A stretch of 64,000 nt of DNA from RGIG9060 sp052173655 (lineage in GTDB: Bacteria > Spirochaetota > Spirochaetia > Treponematales > Treponemataceae), in the NCBI GenBank assembly GCA_052173655.1, contig JBQMYD010000002.1, forward strand, positions 62,001 through 126,000, given 5' to 3'. The notes under the pieces are model-generated. The model did no database searches. It was not told where the DNA came from and worked only from the letters and a program-made list of their open reading frames with translations. The translations under genes and the position numbers were made by a program. Below, piece by piece: positions 1-8,100 of this stretch; positions within the stretch are counted from its first letter, which is position 1; each line of letters begins with the position of its first letter.

Positions 1-1
1 T

Positions 2-661
2 TTAATACAGAGCTCGTTTTTTTTATCTAAAACTTTGCTTTTTAAAGGCATTGAAAGTCAAGACATTCTTAAAATGTTGAATTGCCTAAAAGCTTTTGTG
101 CGTGAGTTTGAAAAAGAACAAATTATACTCCATATGGGTGATACTACACAAAACATGGGTTTAGTACTTGAAGGTAGTGTTAATATTGAGTCGTATGATT
201 TTTACGGTAAAAAGATTATTTTATCGCATGTAAATAAAGGGCAACTGTTTGCAGAAACTTATGCATGTATTTCAAATGAGCCTTTAATGGTGAATGCCGT
301 TGCGGCAGAAAAGTGCCGCGTGCTTTTTATAAACGCATCAAAAATGCTGTCTTCTTTTTCCGATTCAAAAACATTTGATGCAAGATTTATAAAAAATTTG
401 CTTGAAATCTCTGCTTTAAAAAATCTTAACTTGTCCCGCCGTATATTACATTCTGCTCCAAAGACAATCAGGGAACGTATTGAGTCATATTTTGCTTATG
501 AATCGAGAAAGAAAAATACAAAGAGTTTTACTATACCGTTTGATCGATATCAACTTGCAGAATACCTTAACGTAGACAGAAGTGCCCTCTCCCACGAACT
601 TGGAAAAATGCGCAAAGAGGGCATTCTTGACTTTAAGAAAAACAAATTTGTACTAAAATAG
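2..661 (+). CDS. Crp/Fnr-family transcriptional regulator (5' end outside window)
   Basis: This is a cyclic-nucleotide-binding-fold regulator. The N-terminal part (about residues 15-115 of the visible protein) resembles a cNMP-type beta-roll. The C-terminal 60 residues hold a Crp-type winged helix-turn-helix (YQLAEYLNVDRSALSHELGK). The reading frame is open to the window edge, and the residues before the first possible start (a TTG at 35) still fit the family (KTLLFKGI), so the true start is probably just upstream of base 1. I see no cluster of N-terminal cysteines, so an oxygen-sensing Fe-S form like Fnr is not supported. It ends 24 bases from the convergent end of the CoA-disulfide reductase fusion; whether it controls that gene is inference. 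The ligand is unknown. Confidence 0.85.
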   Translation, partial: LIQSSFFLSKTLLFKGIESQDILKMLNCLKAFVREFEKEQIILHMGDTTQNMGLVLEGSVNIESYDFYGKKIILSHVNKGQLFAETYACISNEPLMVNAVAAEKCRVLFINASKMLSSFSDSKTFDARFIKNLLEISALKNLNLSRRILHSAPKTIRERIESYFAYESRKKNTKSFTIPFDRYQLAEYLNVDRSALSHELGKMRKEGILDFKKNKFVLK

Positions 662-684
662 GTATGCAACAATAGTTTTATGTC

Positions 685-3165
685 TTAGATAAACAAATTT
701 ACGTTTGATTCTTCGGCATCTCCTAAATATGCTCCTACACCTCCAAGTTCAACTCCTTCAATAAGTTCTTCTTTTTTTATTCCCATAACATCCATGCTCA
801 TTGTACATGCAACGATTTTTACACCCTGTGTTATAGCCTTTTTTATAAGTTCTTCAAGACTGTCTACATTTTTGTCCTCCATGATTTTTTTCATCATAGA
901 AGTTCCCATGCCTGCCATGTTCATTTTTGACAATTTAAGTTTTTCACTACCTCTAGGTAGCATTGCTGCGAACATTGATTCCATAAAAGTTTTTTTAACT
1001 TTTTGTTTTTTTGACTTTCTAAGAACCGTTAGCCCCCAAAATGTAAAAAACATTGTTACACGCCTTCCCATTGCAGCAGCTCCGTTTGCAATTATAAAAC
1101 TTGCCAGGACTTTGTCTAAATCTCCGGAAAAAACAATTATCGTTTTCCCATCGGAATCTATTTTTTGTTCTTGAAGATTGTTGTTGTTCTGTTCATTAAC
1201 GGATTGTCCTTTTTTTACTACGGCAGAAAAACCTTGAGAGGAATTTTTTGTTGAAATTAAGGTATTTCCTGTTCTGCGGCACCATGATTCAATGTCTTTT
1301 GCAAAACCCGGATCGGAAGCGGAAACTTCAAGACATTCACCATCTTGCATGTCTTTTATTGTTTCAAAAACTTTCATTATGGGGCCCGGACATTGTAACC
1401 CGCAACAATCAAGATGAATTGCATTTATGCTACCTGTTTCGTCGTAGTTTTTACAGCCACATTTATCAAAATTGTCCGTGTTGCCAGAACCGTTTTGATT
1501 TTCATGCGGGTTTGATTTAAAATGTGTTGAACGATAAAATTTAGAACCTCCCGGATAAACAAGAACATTTTTAAAATTATTCTGTATAAGAATTCTTGAG
1601 GCGTTATAGGCTCTAATTCCTACCGCACAAAAAACTATTATAGTTTTGTTTTTATCAAGTTCATTTATTCGCTCTCGCAATGTTCCCAGCGGTATATTTA
1701 TTGCATTCGGAATTGAATAAGCGTCAACTTCAACTTCTTCTCTAACATCCAATAAAACTGTGTCTGTCATTTTTTCCGTACAATCCCAAGAAGCAAATTT
1801 TACAAGATTTTTTACAAGGTTTTCTGCCGTAAATCCTGCCATATTAACAGGATCTTTTGCCGAAGAATAAGGAGGAGCGTAAGCCAGTTCCAATTTTTTT
1901 AAATCGGTTATGCCGGCTTTTAATCGGATTGCAGTAGCAAGGACATCGATACGTTTATCAACTCCGTCAAATCCTACAATTTGCGAACCGTAAATTGTAG
2001 AACCGTCCATATTGAAAAGCAGTTTTATACTCATAGGAACTGCTCCCGGATAGTATCCTGCGTGAGAATTTTGAGTTATTGTAACGCTTTCAAAATCTTT
2101 ACCTTTTACAAGACCTCGTTTTGTAAGAGTTTTTTCGTTTACTCCGGTACATGCTGCTGTAAGTGAAAAGATTTTTGCAACAGAAGTACCCTGTGTTCCT
2201 TCATATTTTTCATTCATTCCTACTATGTTATTTGCCGCAATTCTTCCCTGTTTATTGGCAGGCCCTGCTAGAGGAACCATAGTTTTATCTTTAAAAATAA
2301 AATCTTGAACTTCGATTGCATCTCCTACTGCATATATGTGGGGGTCGGAGGTTTTCATGTATTCATCTGTAACAATACCTCCTCTTGCATTTAATTCAAG
2401 ACCGCATTCTTTTGCAAGATTGGAGTTTGCTTTTACGCCTATTGATAAAATGACAAGTTCAGCTTGGACAGTTTTTCCGCTTTTCAGTTTTATTGAAACA
2501 GTTTTTTCGTCTTCTACAAAAGAATCTACTCCGTCTCCCAGATAAAGAGAAACTCCTTGCTGATTTATCTGCTCGTGAACAAGTTGAGCCATTTCAAAAT
2601 CAAGGGGAGCCATAACCTGATCCAACATTTCAATTATGGAAACTTTTAAACCTGCATGATGTAGATTTTCTGCCATTTCAAGACCGATAAAGCCTCCTCC
2701 GATAACGGCAGCGGTTTTTATGCCAACCATGCTTTTACGTATTTCATCGGTGTCGGGAACTGTCCACAAGGTTTTTATCCTTTTGGAATTTATCCCCGGT
2801 ATTGGCGGTCTTATTGGGGAAGAACCCGGAGAAAGAACAAGGGTGTCGTAAGATTCTTCATATGTTTTAAGATTTGAATGATCTTTTATCGTAACTGTTT
2901 TATTTTTGCGATCTATCGAAATGACTTCATTTTGAATTCTTACATCGATGTTAAATTTTTTATTCATTGCTTGAGGAGTCTGCAAAAGCAATGAATCACG
3001 GCTTTTTATTACATCTCCTGCATGATAAGGTAATCCGCAGTTTGCATAGGAAATATATTCGCCTCTTTCAAGCAAAATAATTTGGGCTTTTTCATCAAGC
3101 CTTCTAAGACGAGCTGCACAGCTTGCACCTCCTGCAACTCCTCCTACTATAACAATTTTTTTCAT
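685..3165 (-). CDS. CoA-disulfide reductase-like FAD enzyme fused to rhodanese, TusA and DsrE domains
   Basis: An 826-residue multidomain redox and sulfur-transfer protein. Residues 1-445 form an FAD/NAD(P)H pyridine-nucleotide-disulfide oxidoreductase: a GGVAGG dinucleotide site, the single active cysteine C43 in YANCGLPY typical of CoA-disulfide reductase/NADH oxidase, and a second GGGFIG site near 156. Residues 455-550 are a rhodanese domain with active-loop cysteine C513 (FCAVGIRAY). Residues 582-652 are a TusA-type sulfur carrier with C592 in QCPGP. Residues 674-826 are a DsrE/DsrF-like domain with a conserved-type cysteine C787. The start is placed at the ATG preceded by GGAGG; an in-frame ATG ten codons upstream lacks one. 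It probably reduces CoA disulfides, persulfides or polysulfides and passes sulfur along the chain; the physiological substrate is inference. The gene stands alone on its strand with its own promoter region. Confidence 0.9.
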   Translation of the reverse strand: MKKIVIVGGVAGGASCAARLRRLDEKAQIILLERGEYISYANCGLPYHAGDVIKSRDSLLLQTPQAMNKKFNIDVRIQNEVISIDRKNKTVTIKDHSNLKTYEESYDTLVLSPGSSPIRPPIPGINSKRIKTLWTVPDTDEIRKSMVGIKTAAVIGGGFIGLEMAENLHHAGLKVSIIEMLDQVMAPLDFEMAQLVHEQINQQGVSLYLGDGVDSFVEDEKTVSIKLKSGKTVQAELVILSIGVKANSNLAKECGLELNARGGIVTDEYMKTSDPHIYAVGDAIEVQDFIFKDKTMVPLAGPANKQGRIAANNIVGMNEKYEGTQGTSVAKIFSLTAACTGVNEKTLTKRGLVKGKDFESVTITQNSHAGYYPGAVPMSIKLLFNMDGSTIYGSQIVGFDGVDKRIDVLATAIRLKAGITDLKKLELAYAPPYSSAKDPVNMAGFTAENLVKNLVKFASWDCTEKMTDTVLLDVREEVEVDAYSIPNAINIPLGTLRERINELDKNKTIIVFCAVGIRAYNASRILIQNNFKNVLVYPGGSKFYRSTHFKSNPHENQNGSGNTDNFDKCGCKNYDETGSINAIHLDCCGLQCPGPIMKVFETIKDMQDGECLEVSASDPGFAKDIESWCRRTGNTLISTKNSSQGFSAVVKKGQSVNEQNNNNLQEQKIDSDGKTIIVFSGDLDKVLASFIIANGAAAMGRRVTMFFTFWGLTVLRKSKKQKVKKTFMESMFAAMLPRGSEKLKLSKMNMAGMGTSMMKKIMEDKNVDSLEELIKKAITQGVKIVACTMSMDVMGIKKEELIEGVELGGVGAYLGDAEESNVNLFI

Positions 3166-3189
3166 AATTCCTCCATTTTTTTTATTAGT

Positions 3190-3264
3190 CCGCACTAATT
3201 TGTATACAGCTTTTTTATAAATAAGTGCGGCGTGATTCTATGCGGTATCACATTATTTATTATA
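3190..3264 (-). promoter_or_regulatory. Promoter region with two nested inverted repeats upstream of the CoADR fusion
   Basis: On the minus strand a TATAAT hexamer (3259-3264) is the best -10 candidate; no good -35 is seen at 16-18 bases. Just downstream lie two inverted repeats. GTGAT (3232-3236) and ATCAC (3247-3251) are separated by 10 bases. A 12-base arm at 3190-3201 matches 3219-3230 with one mismatch (ccgcactNattt / aaatNagtgcgg). The first would overlap the transcription start and the second would lie in the 5' leader, which suits a repressor or a structured leader. The regulator is unknown. Confidence 0.45.
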
Positions 3265-3298
3265 TTTAAGAGGAATTTATTTTCAGTAACCTAGTTAC

Positions 3299-3340
3299 AC
3301 AAAAAAACCGGCACAAAATTATTTAATTTTTGTGCCGGTT
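3299..3340 (-). terminator. Rho-independent terminator of the leucine-rich-repeat lipoprotein gene
   Basis: A perfect 13-base inverted repeat (3306-3318 with 3328-3340, aaccggcacaaaa / ttttgtgccggtt) with a 9-base loop is followed on the minus strand by a run of U residues. It lies 9 bases beyond the stop codon at 3349. Confidence 0.92.
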
Positions 3341-3348
3341 AATAAAGT

Positions 3349-4833
3349 TTATTCAACTTCCAGAATTTGCTTTGGGTTAAGACCGCTTTTACAGTTTAGT
3401 AGAGCCTCTTTTAATGTTGCAGGCTCCTTTTTTTTGATTTTGATTTTCTTTAATTTATTGCAGTTGGAAAAAGAATAATCTCCTATAATAGTTAATTTTT
3501 CGCAGTCATAAAAATTAACATTTCTCAAATTTGAACAGTTATCAAAAGCTTGATATTCTATTTCTTCAAGTTCCTTGCAGTTTAAAAAATCCAACTCTGT
3601 TATTTTATTACAATTTTCAAAAGCCAGATGATGTATTTTTTTAAGAACTGTGCATGAAGAAAGATCTACAACGGTTAAGTCTTGGCAGTTTTCAAAAACT
3701 CTGGCTTCTATAGAGGTTACATTTTCGGGGATAAAAACTCTTCCGCGAGGGTGAAAACTGTTAAATCCTGAAAGTTTTGTCCCTTCTATTTTGAATTTTG
3801 CGTAGTTTGTTGTAACATAAAGTGTTGTATCTTTAGTAAAAACATAATCATCGCCGATTATTTCCCCCTGTTCGGTGTTAAGATGCCATTTATGAAGTCC
3901 GTATGGAGTTGTGGCGGATTTCCATTCTTCTTCTAAAGAATCCATTGCTTTGGTCTCTGCAGCACCTTTTGTTGCATTCCATACTGTGTTTTTAGCCACG
4001 TCTATGTAGTGTTCAGAATCTTTTGATATACGATCATCTCCTATTATGGTAATGCGGGCTTGTCGCCATTGAGCTGTAACTGTTATATCGTTTGCAGGAA
4101 AGTTTTTTGGCATTTCAGGTTCCCATCTGTCAAAAACCAGTGTACTTTGTTCCGGTTCCGGAACTTCCGGTAATATGTCGCCAAAAATTCCTTCAATTTT
4201 GTTATCTGCCGGAAATGATGTACCTCCCGTTCCACCATTAAGTTCAAGATTAATTGCAATGGTTTTTCGGTCATAAAAAACTTTGATTACAGTGCTTCCG
4301 TCTTTTTTTATCGGCTCCTGCTCTATAGGTACAAGCTCAAAACCCGGATAAGTTTTTTCCTGTGCAGCGGTAAGAGAATCTATAGCTCCTGACTTTATGT
4401 CTGTACATGTTAAAACATATTCGTCTTCATTAAGTTTTTTCTGATAATGTAAAACTGTATATTTTGCTTTTTTTATTTCTTTTGCGGTTACATAGATCGT
4501 TGCGTTTTCAGAAAACTCGGTTTCCCATGTAATTTCGTTTCCTTGAAAATCCGTCATTTGCCAGCCGGCATCATTGTAGCCACCGTCAAAAAGAACTTTA
4601 GTGTCTGCAAAGGTTTTTATTTCTTTCCATTTGGAATTTTCATTTACAATAAATGAATTGTTTTTTGCTAACTTTGCGTGAGCTCCGCCGTGTACAGTAA
4701 TTATAATTTTTTTTGAAAAATCCTTTGTTGCAACTACCGTGGGATTTGAAGAGTTCGGGCATCCTGTAAACAAAATTATAGAACTGACTATGAATATCAC
4801 ATTTGTAAATAAAACAGTTTTAAACTTTTTCAT
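3349..4833 (-). CDS. Lipoprotein with InlB-type and BspA-like leucine-rich repeats
   Basis: A 494-residue surface lipoprotein candidate. The N-terminus has a lysine-containing start, a hydrophobic core and a lipobox (LFTGC, lipidated Cys about residue 25). The middle part holds segments resembling InlB B-repeat/Listeria-Bacteroides modules (for example ITVTAQWRQ after DRWEPEMP). The C-terminal 130 residues are a run of BspA-type leucine-rich repeats about 23 residues long, with the recurring pattern F-ENC-L--V-L--C (VFENCQDLTVVDLSSC, AFENCNKITELDF, AFDNCSNLRNVNF). This family is common in oral treponemes, where some members bind host proteins or mediate coaggregation; a binding role here is inference. 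GGAGG sits upstream of the ATG, and a strong terminator follows the stop. Confidence 0.85.
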   Translation of the reverse strand: MKKFKTVLFTNVIFIVSSIILFTGCPNSSNPTVVATKDFSKKIIITVHGGAHAKLAKNNSFIVNENSKWKEIKTFADTKVLFDGGYNDAGWQMTDFQGNEITWETEFSENATIYVTAKEIKKAKYTVLHYQKKLNEDEYVLTCTDIKSGAIDSLTAAQEKTYPGFELVPIEQEPIKKDGSTVIKVFYDRKTIAINLELNGGTGGTSFPADNKIEGIFGDILPEVPEPEQSTLVFDRWEPEMPKNFPANDITVTAQWRQARITIIGDDRISKDSEHYIDVAKNTVWNATKGAAETKAMDSLEEEWKSATTPYGLHKWHLNTEQGEIIGDDYVFTKDTTLYVTTNYAKFKIEGTKLSGFNSFHPRGRVFIPENVTSIEARVFENCQDLTVVDLSSCTVLKKIHHLAFENCNKITELDFLNCKELEEIEYQAFDNCSNLRNVNFYDCEKLTIIGDYSFSNCNKLKKIKIKKKEPATLKEALLNCKSGLNPKQILEVE

Positions 4834-4947
4834 TTTTTCCTCCTAAATACAGCAAAACTATGAATTAATTGCATATCACTAACTTTTCATTTAAAACCTA
4901 CACTATTTTACATGATTTTACGTATAACGCAAGTATTATTTTCACTA

Positions 4948-4982
4948 TTGAAATCGGGTTTGCTTTAAGTGTAGAATGAATT
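4948..4982 (+). promoter_or_regulatory. lysA promoter, predicted leaderless
   Basis: TTGAAA (4948-4953), an 18-base spacer and TAGAAT (4972-4977) end only 5 bases before the ATG at 4983. Transcription would start at or next to the A of the start codon, and no Shine-Dalgarno sequence is present. Confidence 0.6.
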
Positions 4983-6269
4983 ATGAATTCCTATATAAAT
5001 TCTGTTGATTTTTTCAAAGGTAAAGATCCTGAGCTGATTGCATCGGACTTTGGTACTCCGCTTTATGTGTATAATGAACAAATTTTACGAACTCGTATGC
5101 ACGCTGTAAGTCAAGTAATAAAAAAGTATCCTTATACTGCAAATTATTCTGTAAAAGCAAATACAAATATTCATATTTTAAAACTTGCTCTTGAAGAAAA
5201 AAATAATTGTGATGCAATGAGTTTGGGTGAGATTAAAATGCTTTTTGCTGCAGGATTTCCTAAAGAAAAAATTTTTTTTGTTCCTAACAATGCCGGTATT
5301 GATGAACTTGAATTTGCAATAAAAAACAGGATAATGACAAGTCTTGACAGTCTAAGTCAGTTGGAACTTTACGGAAAGATTTGTAATTCTTTGCAGCTTG
5401 AAAAATCAGACAAAGGTCGCAATGTTGCAGTTAGGATAAATTCCGGGATCGGAGCAGGACATTGTGAAAAAGTCATTACCGGCGGAAAAAAAACGAAGTT
5501 CGGCATATCTTCAGATTCTGATAATATCAAAAAAATTTTTGAAATTGCCGATTTTTATAATCTAAAGATTGCAGGAATTAATCAGCATATAGGTAGTCTT
5601 TTTATGGAAAGTCAACCATATCTTGAATCGGTTGCAAGTCTTTTGCATATTGCATTGAATTTTAACAGTCTTGAATTTATAGATTTTGGCGGCGGCTACG
5701 GAATTCCATATCATAAACTAGATGATGAAAAAGATTTTCCAATGGAATCTTTTAAAGCACAGCTAATTCCTATTCTTGATGAATTTGTTTGTAAATATCA
5801 AGCAAAAGGTAATAAAATTCCTCTTTTCAAAAGTGAACCGGGACGTTATTGCGTTGCCGAAGGAGGAGTGATACTTACGAGGGTTCATGCAATAAAAGAA
5901 AATAACGGTAAAATTTTTTGCGGTACAGATTGCGGCATGAATGTTTTAGTACGCCCGAGTATGTATGACAGTTGGCATGATATCGAAGTTTTGCGTAACG
6001 GAAAAACTGTTTCACGGGATTGTCTTATCATGCAGACTGTTACCGGAAATATTTGCGAAAGTGGCGATATTCTTGCAAAGGACAGATTGTTACCTAAAAT
6101 TCAAGAAAATGATCTTTTGTGTATTCTTGACTCCGGGGCTTACGGATACAGTATGTGCAGTTCATATAACAGTCGTCCTCGTCCGGCTGAAGTTATGATT
6201 TATACAGATTCAAGTGTAAAACTTATCAGACGTCGTGAAACAATTGAAGATTTGATGAGATATTTTTAA
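4983..6269 (+). CDS. lysA: Diaminopimelate decarboxylase
   Basis: A 428-residue fold-type III PLP decarboxylase converting meso-diaminopimelate to lysine. The PLP lysine lies in YSVKAN near residue 58. The phosphate-binding glycines are in FGGGYG. The DAP-type EPGRY motif, the inter-subunit active-site cysteine in CESGD and the C-terminal GAYGYSM-SSYNSRPRPAEV block are all present, which favours diaminopimelate decarboxylase over ornithine or arginine decarboxylases. The length is normal. It is followed after 49 bases by class I lysyl-tRNA synthetase, so lysine synthesis and lysine charging are neighbours. Oral treponemes use ornithine in peptidoglycan, so the enzyme would serve protein synthesis rather than the wall; that is inference. 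No other clear lysine-pathway gene is in the window. Confidence 0.9.
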   Translation: MNSYINSVDFFKGKDPELIASDFGTPLYVYNEQILRTRMHAVSQVIKKYPYTANYSVKANTNIHILKLALEEKNNCDAMSLGEIKMLFAAGFPKEKIFFVPNNAGIDELEFAIKNRIMTSLDSLSQLELYGKICNSLQLEKSDKGRNVAVRINSGIGAGHCEKVITGGKKTKFGISSDSDNIKKIFEIADFYNLKIAGINQHIGSLFMESQPYLESVASLLHIALNFNSLEFIDFGGGYGIPYHKLDDEKDFPMESFKAQLIPILDEFVCKYQAKGNKIPLFKSEPGRYCVAEGGVILTRVHAIKENNGKIFCGTDCGMNVLVRPSMYDSWHDIEVLRNGKTVSRDCLIMQTVTGNICESGDILAKDRLLPKIQENDLLCILDSGAYGYSMCSSYNSRPRPAEVMIYTDSSVKLIRRRETIEDLMRYF

Positions 6270-6282
6270 TTTTTTTATTACC

Positions 6283-6318
6283 TGTTCAATAGTTACAAAA
6301 TTTGTTATACTCGTTTTT
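6283..6318 (+). promoter_or_regulatory. lysS promoter, predicted leaderless
   Basis: TATACT (6306-6311) is followed by exactly 7 bases and then the ATG at 6319, so the start codon would be +1. The -35 is weak (TGTTCA, 6283-6288, 17-base spacer). No ribosome binding site is visible. Confidence 0.55.
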
Positions 6319-7941
6319 ATGAGTAACAAAAACGAAAATCAAAGAGATCCTTTACTTTGCCACTGGGCAGATCAAATGGCGGATAAAATTATTAGAGAGA
6401 AAGGTGATTTAGATTTATACACCTGTGCAAGCGGAATTACTCCCTCAGGCACGGTTCACCTTGGAAACTTTCGCGAAATTATAACCGTAGACTTGGTTGT
6501 TAGGGCTTTACGCGATAGAGGCAAAAATGTACGCTTTATTTATTCTTGGGACGATTATGATGTATTCAGAAAGGTTCCTGCTAATATGCCTGATCCTGAA
6601 ACTTTAAATAAGTTTTTACGTTTTCCTATAACTGAAGTGCCGGATACTACGGGGCGGGACGAAAATTATGCTCGTCATCATGAAGTAGATATAGAAAACC
6701 AACTTCCGCGTGTAGGAATTTTTCCGGAATTTTTATATCAAGCAAGTCGCTACAGGGCAAATCATTACGTTGAAGGCATAAAAAAGGCAATGCAAAACAG
6801 GCTTCTTATAAAAAAATGTCTTAATGAATATCGTGATGAAAATCATAAAATGTCTGAATCTGATGTTTATTGGCCTGCATCAATTTTTTGCGGCAAATGT
6901 TCAAAAGATACTACCGAAATTACTGATTATGACGGTGAATTCGGTATAAGTTATAAATGTGAATGCGGAAATATTGAAAAAGCCGATATCAGAACTTTTA
7001 AAGGTGCTAAATTGGGCTGGAGAGTAGACTGGCCTATGCGATGGAACGAAGAAAAAGTTGTTTTTGAGCCGGGTGGAAAAGATCATATCAGTCCGGGAGG
7101 CAGTTACGATACTGCAAAACTTGTTTCAAAAGAAGTTTACGGCTGGGATTCTCCTGTTACAATGCGTTATGATTTTGTAAACTTAAAAGGTGTTCCCGGA
7201 AAAATGTCTTCGTCAAAGGGTAAGGTAATTGCATTATCGGATGCATTGAATGTATATCAGCCGGAAATTCTCAGATATCTTTTTGCAAGCACCAGACCTA
7301 ATACGGAATTTGACATTAGCTTTGATATGGACGTTTTAAAAGTTTATGAAGATTACGACAAAACTGAAAGAATTGTTTTTGGTATAGATAAAGCAAAAAA
7401 TGAAGAACAATTTAATAAAGAAAAACGAATTTACATGTTATGTCAAATAGACGGGAAAATTCCTCAGATAATGCCTTATCAAATCACTATCAGATTGTTA
7501 TCTACGCTTCTTCAGATTTATTCGGGTGATATTGATGCTGTAATAAAAAGTTTGGGTAATGTAAAGCCTGAACAGGAAGAAAGACTTAGAAGGCGAGCCG
7601 AATGTGCATGGTTTTGGATTTTACATAGTGCTCCCGATTGTGCTCCTGATTTTTGTTTTTCACTTAGAAACGATGATAGCAAGGCTGACCTTACGGAAGA
7701 GCTTTTAGCTGCCGTAAAAAGAATTCGCGATAAAGTTGTGCCTAAGTTGGGAGATTTTGAAACTGACAAAGAATGCCAACAAGCTTTATATGATATTGCT
7801 TCCGATTTAAATATCGATGCAAAAGCTTTGTTTACGGCTTTGTATGATGTTTTGATAGCAAAAGAGCAAGGTCCAAGGCTTGGAAGTTTTCTTAGAATTA
7901 TAGGAAAACAGAAGCTTGAAAAAATTCTTGGTGTTTACTAG
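6319..7941 (+). CDS. lysS: Class I lysyl-tRNA synthetase
   Basis: A 540-residue class I (archaeal-type) LysRS that charges tRNA-Lys. The HIGH-equivalent is HLGN near residues 47-50 in SGTVHLGNFRE. The KMSKS-equivalent is KMSSSKG near residue 294. A four-cysteine zinc-ribbon-like insertion (CGKC ... CECGN) lies near residues 193-215. Class I LysRS instead of the usual class II enzyme is typical of spirochaetes, many archaea and some alphaproteobacteria, and is one of the best clues to the organism. The start is fixed because the next Met (residue 20) would remove conserved sequence. It lies 49 bases downstream of lysA and ends at a bidirectional terminator. Confidence 0.95.
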   Translation: MSNKNENQRDPLLCHWADQMADKIIREKGDLDLYTCASGITPSGTVHLGNFREIITVDLVVRALRDRGKNVRFIYSWDDYDVFRKVPANMPDPETLNKFLRFPITEVPDTTGRDENYARHHEVDIENQLPRVGIFPEFLYQASRYRANHYVEGIKKAMQNRLLIKKCLNEYRDENHKMSESDVYWPASIFCGKCSKDTTEITDYDGEFGISYKCECGNIEKADIRTFKGAKLGWRVDWPMRWNEEKVVFEPGGKDHISPGGSYDTAKLVSKEVYGWDSPVTMRYDFVNLKGVPGKMSSSKGKVIALSDALNVYQPEILRYLFASTRPNTEFDISFDMDVLKVYEDYDKTERIVFGIDKAKNEEQFNKEKRIYMLCQIDGKIPQIMPYQITIRLLSTLLQIYSGDIDAVIKSLGNVKPEQEERLRRRAECAWFWILHSAPDCAPDFCFSLRNDDSKADLTEELLAAVKRIRDKVVPKLGDFETDKECQQALYDIASDLNIDAKALFTALYDVLIAKEQGPRLGSFLRIIGKQKLEKILGVY

Positions 7942-7972
7942 TTTTTTTTTGCTAGAAATTTTTTGTGCTGAA

Positions 7973-8026
7973 AATAAAAAAAACCGGCTTTATGTTAAAG
8001 TTGCTTAACTAAATGCCGGTTTTTAT
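7973..8026. terminator. Bidirectional terminator between lysS and glgP
   Basis: An interrupted hairpin with outer arms aaaaccggc (7979-7987) and gccggtttt (8015-8023) and inner arms gttaa/ttaac is flanked by T-rich sequence on the plus strand and by a run of A on the other side, which reads as U on the minus strand. It serves the convergent lysS and glgP transcripts. Confidence 0.85.
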
Positions 8027-8049
8027 AAATTAATTGTCTATTGTTTTTT

Positions 8050-8082
8050 AGACTGTTTTCATCTTAAGTAAAGATGAAGTCT
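8050..8082. repeat. Strong hairpin in the glgP 3' untranslated region
   Basis: An 8-base perfect stem (8058-8065 with 8071-8078, ttcatctt/aagatgaa) is extended by AGAC/GTCT outer arms (8050-8053, 8079-8082). No U-tract follows on either strand, so it is not a canonical terminator. It would be an extra 3' structure on the glgP mRNA before the terminator. Confidence 0.6.
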
Positions 8083-8100
8083 GCTACACTCGTAACAGTG

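Noticed and set aside
2..661. Oxygen-sensing Fnr identity for the first regulator
   Set aside because: The cysteine arrangement needed for an Fe-S cluster is not seen.
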